Origin: an uncultured Collinsella sp.
Lineage (GTDB): Bacteria > Actinomycetota > Coriobacteriia > Coriobacteriales > Coriobacteriaceae
Reading direction: 5' to 3'
NCBI GenBank assembly: GCA_900764955.1
Contig: CAAFPY010000034.1
Coordinates: 1 to 12,663, forward strand
Length of the DNA: 12,663 bases
Shown here: piece after piece, positions 7,583 to 12,663 of the stretch
How positions within the stretch are numbered: the stretch's first letter is position 1
Layout: each line of letters begins with the position of its first letter
The notes under the pieces: generated by a model
What the model was told of the DNA's origin: nothing
Seen by the model: only the letters and a program-made list of their open reading frames with translations
The model's database searches: none
Translations under genes and position numbers: made by a program

Positions 7583-8305
7583 ATGATCAAGAAGGTCATG
7601 GAGGACTATAAGGTCCTGTTGCGGAGCATTCCCGCGGCAACGGTTTCGCTGTTTTTCGTGAGCGTCATCATGATGAACCTGCTGGCCAACAAAGAGCTCA
7701 TCAGCCTGCCGTATCTGGCACTCGATTGCGGCTTTGTGGTGAGCTGGGTTTCGTTTTTGTGCCAGGACATGATCTGCAAGCGCTTTGGCGCCAAGGCATC
7801 CATCAAAATCTCTATCCTCGCGCTGCTGGTCAACCTGGCTGTGAGCCTGTGCTTTTGGGCATGCTCGCTCACGCCCGGCATGTGGGGCGCCTACTATGAC
7901 ACGGGCATGATCGAGGTCAACACCGCCCTTAACGCCACCATCGGCGGCACCTGGTACGTGGTGTTTGGATCTTCGCTCGCCATGCTCGTTTCTGCCGTGG
8001 TGAACTCCACGCTCAACCAGTCGCTCGGCCGTATGCTCAAAAAGAATAACTTTGCGAGCTTTGCCTTCCGTTCCTATGTGTCCACGGGTGTTGGCCAGTT
8101 TATCGACAACCTGGTCTTTGCCATTGTGGTGAGCCACACGTTCTTTGGCTGGACCTGGGTGCAGGTCCTTATGTGCTCGCTGACCGGCGCTGTTGCCGAG
8201 CTGCTGTGTGAGGTCTTCCTGAGCCCCGTGGGCTACAAGGTCGTGCGTGGCTGGGAGCGCGAGAATGTGGGCGCCGAGTACCTCGAGCGTCACGCAACCG
8301 CCTAA
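7583..8305 (+). CDS. VUT family / YhhQ-type queuosine precursor transporter
   Basis: The 240-residue membrane protein fits the VUT/YhhQ family (PF02592, COG1738), whose E. coli member imports queuine-pathway precursors such as preQ0/preQ1 for tRNA modification. It has about six hydrophobic segments. It also has family-like features: a charged cytoplasmic loop after CQDMICKRFGAKAS (about 54-67) corresponding to the TEVYG(K/R)-type region, and GQFIDNLVFAIV (about 171-182), matching the conserved Q-x-D-(T/N)-L-x-F motif. Older annotation calls this family putative vitamin uptake. AAAGGAG is 6 nt before the ATG, at the end of a riboswitch-like leader. The next gene starts only 9 nt after its stop. 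It probably lets the cell salvage a queuosine precursor. Whether that is preQ1, preQ0 or queuine is not visible from sequence. Confidence 0.85.
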   Translation: MIKKVMEDYKVLLRSIPAATVSLFFVSVIMMNLLANKELISLPYLALDCGFVVSWVSFLCQDMICKRFGAKASIKISILALLVNLAVSLCFWACSLTPGMWGAYYDTGMIEVNTALNATIGGTWYVVFGSSLAMLVSAVVNSTLNQSLGRMLKKNNFASFAFRSYVSTGVGQFIDNLVFAIVVSHTFFGWTWVQVLMCSLTGAVAELLCEVFLSPVGYKVVRGWERENVGAEYLERHATA

Positions 8306-8314
8306 GGAGCAAGT

Positions 8315-8995
8315 ATGCGGGTTTTGATCACGGGTGCCTCGGGCGGTATCGGAGCCGCGTGCGTGCAGCGTTTTTTGGACGAGGGCCACGAGGTCGTGGG
8401 CTTTGATCTGCTGCCGGCGGCGATCGAACACGAGCGCTACCGCCATCTGATCGTTGATGTCCGCGAGCCGGACTCGTTTCCAGACGAGCTTGAACCCCAG
8501 GTGATCGTGAACGTTGCCGGCACGCAGGATTCGGCCGACGATATTGCCGCCAACCTGTGCGGCACCATCAACGTGACCGAGCGCTATGCCTTTGTGGGGG
8601 AGGGGCTTGCCGCCAAGCCGGCGCCGGCCATTACATCCGTGGTCAATGTGGGGTCGGCGAGCGGGCATACGGGATCGGAGTTTCCCGCCTATGCCGCCAG
8701 CAAGGGCGGCGTTATCGCCTACACCAAGAACCTTGCAAACCGTCTGGCGCCGCAGGCTATCGCCAACAGTGTGGACCCGGGCGGCGTTATCACGCCGCTC
8801 AACCGTTGCGTGATGGAAGACGAACACCTGTGGAATCAGATTATGGAGCTCACACCGCTCAAGCGCTGGGCTACTGCCCAAGAGATCGCCGAGTGGATCT
8901 ACTTTGTGGGCGTGACCAACCGGTTTATGACCGGGCAGAGCCTGCTGATCGATGGCGGCGAGGCCGGCCGCACACAATTTATTTGGCCCGAATAG
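8315..8995 (+). CDS. Short-chain dehydrogenase/reductase (SDR)
   Basis: The 226-residue oxidoreductase is a compact classical-type SDR. It has the nucleotide-binding TGASGGIG (6-13), an acidic residue after beta-2 (D31, suggesting NAD(H) preference), NVAG (66-69), a structural Asn (N80), the catalytic Ser region VGSAS (112-116), the YAASK motif (Y126, K130) and a PGG segment followed by a typical C-terminal substrate lid ending in DGG (about 216-218). It is shorter than the usual 245-260 residues, lacking a helix between beta-2 and the NAG motif; compact hydroxysteroid dehydrogenases share that trait, but I cannot assign a substrate. It lies 9 nt after the VUT transporter with its own AAGGAG site, and a strong terminator follows, so both genes form one transcript. 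A link to queuosine metabolism is speculative. Confidence 0.88.
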   Translation: MRVLITGASGGIGAACVQRFLDEGHEVVGFDLLPAAIEHERYRHLIVDVREPDSFPDELEPQVIVNVAGTQDSADDIAANLCGTINVTERYAFVGEGLAAKPAPAITSVVNVGSASGHTGSEFPAYAASKGGVIAYTKNLANRLAPQAIANSVDPGGVITPLNRCVMEDEHLWNQIMELTPLKRWATAQEIAEWIYFVGVTNRFMTGQSLLIDGGEAGRTQFIWPE

Positions 8996-8996
8996 G

Positions 8997-9032
8997 AAAC
9001 GCGCCCGATGGAAAGCCGTCGGGCGCGTTTTT
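8997..9032. terminator. Strong intrinsic terminator, probably bidirectional
   Basis: AAACGCGCCCGA (8997-9008) pairs perfectly with TCGGGCGCGTTT (9019-9030). Three more pairs (9009-9011 with 9016-9018) close an AAAG loop, and a run of five T (9028-9032) follows. It ends the VUT-SDR transcript. On the minus strand the stem is followed by TTTCCTATT, so it may also stop ung transcripts, whose stop codon is 14 nt away. Confidence 0.92.
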
Positions 9033-9045
9033 GATGTATCGGTTT

Positions 9046-9771
9046 TTAGCCGAGGCAAGTCCAGTTGACGGGGGTCGAGCCGTGCTGTTCGAGTAGCCGA
9101 TCAGCTGCCGAGAAGGGGCGCGACCCCATAAAAGCGGGGAGTCCTGCCGTGGCGCGGTTTGCCGAAAGCGGCGAGGGGTGAGTGGACGCAAGGCAGAACT
9201 TGCTGGTTTTTCTGCCCGCGCTGGTCGCGGCGAGCTTGCCCTCGACCATCTGCTGGGCAAAGCGGCCCCATGCCAAAAAGACGACCGGTTGGGGCAGCAG
9301 GCAGCAGCGTTCGATAACATAGTCGGTGAGCGTGCTCCAGCCCAGTTTGGCGTGCGAGTTGGCGGCATGCTCGCGCACGGTGAGCGTGGTGTTGAGGAGC
9401 AGGACGCCCTGTTGTGCCCATGGGGTTAGGTCTCCCGTGGCGGGAATGGGGCAACCCAGATCGGCGTTGAGTTCCTTATAGATGTTGCGCAGGCTCGGCG
9501 GCAACTTGGTTTGCGACGCGGGGACCGAGAACGACAGCCCCATTGCCTGGTTGGGTCCGTGATAGGGATCTTGACCCAAGATGACAACCTTGACCTGGTC
9601 GGCCGGCGTGTAGGCGAGGGCATTGAGGATGTCGTCTTGTGCCGGGTAGATGGTCTGCTCGGCACGCAAAAGGGCGATGCGCTCGAGCAGCTGGTTCGTA
9701 GTGTCACGTACCGGCTGCGGCGCATCGCCCAACCAGGTTGCTATGTTGCGGTCGCGAGTTGCGGTGTCCAT
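9046..9771 (-). CDS. ung: Uracil-DNA glycosylase, family 1
   Basis: This 241-residue enzyme excises uracil from DNA to start base-excision repair. It has the water-activating loop GQDPYHGP (66-73, catalytic D68), the uracil-recognition Asn in LLLNTTLTV (N127), and the minor-groove/catalytic loop HPSPLS with H198. These are the family-1 landmarks, and the length is close to E. coli Ung (229). The ATG at 9771 has AAAGGAG 4 nt upstream. It is preceded by its own TACAATA element, so it is probably transcribed separately from the EamA gene upstream on the same strand. It converges on the SDR gene and shares its terminator. Nothing is missing or unusual. Confidence 0.97.
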   Translation of the reverse strand: MDTATRDRNIATWLGDAPQPVRDTTNQLLERIALLRAEQTIYPAQDDILNALAYTPADQVKVVILGQDPYHGPNQAMGLSFSVPASQTKLPPSLRNIYKELNADLGCPIPATGDLTPWAQQGVLLLNTTLTVREHAANSHAKLGWSTLTDYVIERCCLLPQPVVFLAWGRFAQQMVEGKLAATSAGRKTSKFCLASTHPSPLSANRATAGLPAFMGSRPFSAADRLLEQHGSTPVNWTCLG

Positions 9772-9806
9772 GGGGCTCCTTTATGGCAGATACTCTGTTG
9801 GTATCT

Positions 9807-9833
9807 ATTGTAAAGGCGCACCGGTTGCCTTTA
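9807..9833 (-). promoter_or_regulatory. Possible ung promoter with an overlapping 7-bp inverted repeat
   Basis: On the minus strand TACAAT (9812-9807) lies 35 nt before the ung ATG. Its first bases form one arm of a perfect 7-bp inverted repeat, TAAAGGC (9811-9817) with GCCTTTA (9827-9833), with a 9-nt spacer containing ACCGGT. No good -35 is seen. The repeat could be a weak terminator for the upstream EamA transcript or a protein site. Confidence 0.4.
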
Positions 9834-9859
9834 TGCCGCGGCTGTATGAAGAGTGGGGT

Positions 9860-10762
9860 CTACGAGACGCGCTCGGGCGTTCCTGCCATACGAGCCTGTT
9901 CATGCGCGCGTAGGCGCGGAAGCTCGACGGTTGCCACCATGACGCCGGTGAGGATGAGGGCGGCGCCAAAGAAGGCGATGGGGCTCAGGACCTCGCCGAC
10001 CAGGAAGAACGAGAAGACGGCGGAGCAGACCGGCTCGAGCGAGAAGGCAAAGCCGGTGGTCTCGGCGGGCACGTGGGGCTGCACGAGCGTCTGGGTGATA
10101 AAGCCGTAGGCAGAGCAGATGAGTGCGAGCGCGACGACGACCGCGACCTCGCTCGGCGTGCTGGGAAGCGTAAAGCCGCCAAAGGCAAATGCGGCGATGC
10201 CCGAGAACAGGCCGCCAAAGCCCAGCTGCCAAACACCCAAGGCCAGTGGGTCGACTTCTTCGACAAAGCGCTTGGCTACGATAATGTGGCTGGCATAGAT
10301 AAAGGCTGAGAGCAACATGATGATCGCGCCGGGATTCAGGCTGGTAAAGTCGGCGCCCGAGAGCAGCAGCATACCGCAGGTGACGATGGCGGTGCCGACG
10401 AGCACCTTGCGCTCGGGGGCGCGACGCAGCAGGGCGGCGTTGGCAAACGGCACGATCACGACCGTCAGGCTCTGCAAAAAGCCGGCGGTGGAGGCGGAAG
10501 TAAGGCTGGAGCCCAAGCACATGCAGGTGAGCTCGGTTGCCATGATGGCGCCGATGATGGCGGCGCGAACCATAAGGTCGCGATTGATGCGGAAAGCGCG
10601 CTTGTGGAAGAGCAGCAGGCAGGCCACAAAGGCGATGATGCAGCGCAGCGCAACGATGCTCGTGGCGTTCATGCTGTCCATGCCGATCTTCATGAGGGGG
10701 TACGAAAAGCCCCATGCGACGGGAACGGAAAATGAGAGCGCGATTGCTTTTTTGCGATCCAT
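9860..10762 (-). CDS. DMT-superfamily EamA transporter
   Basis: The 300-residue membrane protein has about ten helices in two EamA domains (about 8-138 and 148-282). Typical features are VAWGFSYPLMKIG near the N-terminus (14-26) and the conserved proline and glutamate pattern in the second half (ETTGFAFSLEPVCSAVFSF at about 235-253, where A-x-x-x-x-LEPV is the DMT signature before the penultimate helices). Unlike the other EamA protein in this window, its halves are strongly diverged, the normal state for 10-helix DMTs. The ATG has AAAAGGAG 4 nt upstream. It is divergent from a LysR-type regulator with 158 nt between starts, the usual layout for a transporter controlled by that regulator. The substrate is unknown; amino acid or metabolite efflux is a common role in the superfamily. 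Confidence 0.9.
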   Translation of the reverse strand: MDRKKAIALSFSVPVAWGFSYPLMKIGMDSMNATSIVALRCIIAFVACLLLFHKRAFRINRDLMVRAAIIGAIMATELTCMCLGSSLTSASTAGFLQSLTVVIVPFANAALLRRAPERKVLVGTAIVTCGMLLLSGADFTSLNPGAIIMLLSAFIYASHIIVAKRFVEEVDPLALGVWQLGFGGLFSGIAAFAFGGFTLPSTPSEVAVVVALALICSAYGFITQTLVQPHVPAETTGFAFSLEPVCSAVFSFFLVGEVLSPIAFFGAALILTGVMVATVELPRLRAHEQARMAGTPERVS

Positions 10763-10842
10763 GGGACTCCTTTTGTTACAGAACGGTTTCGCAAAAAGGA
10801 TTCTGCTCCCAGATGTGGATGTAGTAAAGCGAATGTATCTTC

Positions 10843-10861
10843 AGTATGATTAAGAAATACT
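10843..10861. promoter_or_regulatory. Candidate LysR-type (T-N11-A) binding box
   Basis: AGTAT (10843-10847) and ATACT (10857-10861) are inverted with a 9-nt AT-rich spacer, which contains the T-N11-A core expected of LysR-type sites. The box lies between the divergent EamA and LysR genes, 59 nt before the regulator's ATG, in an AT-rich stretch that contrasts with the surrounding DNA. Confidence 0.5.
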
Positions 10862-10920
10862 AATGTTGCTAGAAAAAGCGCTGGCAAAACGTTTTACGGC
10901 TACATCGATGTGGAGGCACG

Positions 10921-11787
10921 ATGGCATCGCGATATCAGATTGTATGTATGGTGGTCGATTGCGGCAGTCTGAAGGGCGCGGCCGACGAGCTGGGCTATAC
11001 GCAAAGCGCGGTGAGCCAGGCCGTCAAGGCGCTCGAGCGCGAGCTGGGCACCACGATTATCGAGCGCGGTAAGCAGGGCGTATCGCTTACGCGCGACGGC
11101 AAACAGTATCTGCCGTATCTGCGCCAGATTGTAACTGCCGAGGCCGAGCTTGAGGGCAAGCGTCAGGAGTTGCTGGGGCTTTCGTCGACTGACATTCGCA
11201 TTGCGACGTTTACCAACGTGAGTCGTACCGTGCTGCCGCGCGTGATCCGCGACTTTGGGGCCCTGCACCCGGGCGTTCACTTTACGCTCAAGCAGGGCGA
11301 TTACACGCGCAACGCCCAGTGGGTGCACGATGGCGTGGTTGACTTTTGCTTTACGGCACGCGGATTTACCGCGGGGCTCGAGAAGCGCGTGGTCTATCAT
11401 GACGAGTTGGTAGCATTGTTGCCGGCAGCGCATCCGCTGGCGCCAAAGGAAAAGGTGACACTCGCCGACCTAGCGTCCGAGCCGTTTGTGCTGCTGGATG
11501 AGGGCGAACAGAGCCTGGTGCTCGATGCATTTGCGGCGCATGGGCTGTCACCGCACGTGACGAGCGAGGTGACCGACGACTACACCATCATGGCGATGGT
11601 GGAGGAGGGCCTAGGCGTGAGTATGCTGTATCGCCGTACCGTCGAGGGCATGCGGGCCGATATTCGCGTACGACCTATCGTGCATGCTCCTTCGCGTGAC
11701 GTGGTTGCAGCCTGGCGCAGCTGGGACACCATGCCTGTCGCCACGAGGCACTTTATCGACTATATGAGCTCGCATATTGTCAATTAA
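10921..11787 (+). CDS. LysR-family transcriptional regulator
   Basis: The 288-residue protein has the LysR winged helix-turn-helix at 5-62, with the landmark run SLKGAADELGYTQSAVSQAV (16-35) followed by ALERELG (37-43) and the wing LTRDG (56-60). A linker helix and a two-lobed periplasmic-binding-like effector domain (about 89-285) follow, with the usual PLAP loop between lobes (about 172-175). GGAGG is 4 nt before the ATG. It is divergent from an EamA transporter and probably regulates it and itself through the box at 10843-10861. The effector cannot be predicted. Its stop is 27 nt from the stop of the converging MATE gene, with no clear terminator between them. Confidence 0.93.
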   Translation: MASRYQIVCMVVDCGSLKGAADELGYTQSAVSQAVKALERELGTTIIERGKQGVSLTRDGKQYLPYLRQIVTAEAELEGKRQELLGLSSTDIRIATFTNVSRTVLPRVIRDFGALHPGVHFTLKQGDYTRNAQWVHDGVVDFCFTARGFTAGLEKRVVYHDELVALLPAAHPLAPKEKVTLADLASEPFVLLDEGEQSLVLDAFAAHGLSPHVTSEVTDDYTIMAMVEEGLGVSMLYRRTVEGMRADIRVRPIVHAPSRDVVAAWRSWDTMPVATRHFIDYMSSHIVN

Positions 11788-11814
11788 TGATTGGCGTGGC
11801 GTTGAGAGTGGTGA

Positions 11815-12579
11815 TTAGCGGGCTGTCGCTTTGGCTTGTGCTAGACGGTAGGTGCGTGCCGGGTGGCAGAGCAATACCGCCACGACCATAAAGAACGCCG
11901 TGGTGCCCAGGCTGATGGGGTAGACCATCATGATGTTCGCAAAGGTGCGGAAGTGTGGGAACACGCAGAATACCCAATAGAAGCGGATGCCGCAGACGCA
12001 GATCATGGTGATGAGGGCGGGCATGAGCGAGATGCCAAAGCCGCGCAGGTAGCCGGACATGTTTTCGTAGAACATGCTAAAAGCGTACGCCGGGAAGATC
12101 GAACACACGCGGATATAGCCGATCGAGACGATGTTGGGGTCGCTGTTAAAGAGCGACAGAATCTCGCGCCCCAGACCGACGATGATGACGATGGTGGTGA
12201 GCGCGACGATACCGCCTTCGACCAGGCAGACCTTGAGCGTTTTGGTGCAGCGGTCGATTTGGCGGGCACCATGGTTTTGTCCCACAAAGGTGGTGCAGGC
12301 CTGGCTAAAGCTGTTGAGTAGGTTGTAGCACACATACTCCAGGCTCATGGCAGCGCTCGATGCCGCCATGACCTCGGTGCCCAGGCTGTTGATGGCAGAC
12401 TGGATGATGATGTTAGCGACGGCAAAGACGGCGCTTTGGATGCCGGCGGGCAGGCCGATCTTGACGATGCGCTTGAGGGCGACGGGGTCTAAGCCTAAGT
12501 CGCGTGGGGTGACGCGGACGACGGAGTCGGTCTTGAGCAGGTGGACAAAGAGTGTGGCGGCGCTGACGGGGGAGGGGAT
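11815..12579 (-). CDS. MATE-family efflux transporter, C-terminal part (5' end lost at the window edge)
   Basis: The visible 254 residues match the C-terminal half of a MATE (NorM/DinF-like) Na+- or H+-coupled exporter, normally about 440-460 residues. Recognisable elements are the start of the second six-helix bundle (KIGLPAGIQSAVFAVANIII, with the conserved P-x-G-x-Q), TEVMAASSAAMSLE, and FVGQNHGARQIDR, the classic MATE GQN-G-A motif. The frame is continuous from the stop (TAA, 11815-11817) past an internal ATG at 12369, which is not a real start. Upstream of 12568 the codons are corrupted by base changes to G: the folded-back copy implies AIAYTVSAATLF, whereas the direct copy reads with extra prolines. 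The N-terminal half is therefore missing by assembly breakage, not by mutation. The substrate is unknown. Confidence 0.85.
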   Translation of the reverse strand: MPSPVSAATLFVHLLKTDSVVRVTPRDLGLDPVALKRIVKIGLPAGIQSAVFAVANIIIQSAINSLGTEVMAASSAAMSLEYVCYNLLNSFSQACTTFVGQNHGARQIDRCTKTLKVCLVEGGIVALTTIVIIVGLGREILSLFNSDPNIVSIGYIRVCSIFPAYAFSMFYENMSGYLRGFGISLMPALITMICVCGIRFYWVFCVFPHFRTFANIMMVYPISLGTTAFFMVVAVLLCHPARTYRLAQAKATAR

Positions 12580-12663
12580 GGGGGGGGGGGGGGGGCGCCG
12601 CCCCCCCCCCCGCCATCGCCTACACCGTCAGCGCCGCCACACTCTTTGTCCACCTGCTCAAGA
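12531..12663. repeat. Fold-back inverted repeat with poly-G/poly-C centre (probable assembly artefact)
   Basis: Bases 12531-12568 are the exact reverse complement of 12626-12663 (38 bp). The pairing continues to a centre at 12597 with only six mismatches per 66-nt arm. The centre holds 16 G (12580-12595) and 11 C (12601-12611). Compared with the folded-back copy, positions 12570, 12572, 12576 and 12582 have all become G, and only the folded-back version encodes sensible MATE sequence. This is the mark of a contig end extended with error-laden or folded-back reads. Confidence 0.85.

Noticed and set aside
7562..9058. A 498-residue open frame on the minus strand opposite the VUT and SDR genes
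   Set aside because: It is rich in H, G, R and Q with no domain, as expected of the antisense of GC-rich coding DNA. The plus-strand genes have clear motifs and ribosome sites.
12369..12371. Internal ATG at 12369 as the MATE start
   Set aside because: The frame continues upstream with typical MATE sequence (P-x-G-x-Q helix and following segments), so this is an internal methionine.
12580..12611. G-quadruplex, Z-DNA or phase-variable homopolymer tract
   Set aside because: The run sits at the centre of a fold-back palindrome and coincides with T/C-to-G substitutions against the other arm, so a sequencing or assembly artefact is far more likely.
12413..12616. A proline-, histidine- and arginine-rich open frame at the right edge
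   Set aside because: It is produced by the poly-G/poly-C artefact and by the wrong frame of the MATE gene.

Overview
The window reads as ordinary chromosomal DNA from a high-GC gut Actinomycetota. The overall flavour (dense GC-rich genes, strong GGAG-type ribosome sites, many small transporter/regulator pairs, GTG starts) suggests a Collinsella-like Coriobacteriia. This is inferred from protein character, as no rRNA or phylogenetic marker comparison could be run. The right edge is very probably the end of a draft contig: the last 133 bases are a fold-back inverted repeat with poly-G and poly-C runs.

Layout from left to right. Bases 2-46 hold the tail of a truncated gene. A small two-helix potassium channel (158-583) and a LOG/TIGR00730-type nucleotide-binding protein (620-1153) follow on the + strand, then a ClC-family channel/transporter (1280-2578). 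On the - strand are a DMT/EamA transporter made of two very similar tandem halves (2673-3548) and a three-gene operon transcribed right to left: a GntR/YtrA-type regulator (5217-5597), an ABC ATPase (4312-5193) and an ABC-2-type permease (3617-4315). That operon starts from a promoter embedded in an inverted-repeat operator. Divergent from it, beyond a 50-bp nested hairpin, is prfC, encoding release factor RF3 (5813-7426).

Next on the + strand is the most interesting locus. A VUT/YhhQ-type queuosine-precursor transporter (7583-8305) is preceded by a short leader with the layout of a class-I preQ1 riboswitch, and is followed 9 nt later by a short-chain dehydrogenase (8315-8995) that ends in a strong intrinsic terminator. 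Then, on the - strand, come ung (uracil-DNA glycosylase, 9046-9771) and a second DMT/EamA transporter (9860-10762). The latter is divergent from a LysR-type regulator (10921-11787), with a T-N11-A-type box between them. The 3' part of a MATE-family efflux protein (from 11815, - strand) runs into the damaged right edge.

No tRNA, rRNA, CRISPR array, complete insertion sequence or phage gene was seen. No stretch longer than about 160 bases lacks a gene or a described element. I found no convincing wholly new system. The best leads are the candidate riboswitch operon, the nested palindrome at 5678-5727, the tandem-duplicated transporter and the ClC homologue lacking the usual gating glutamate.
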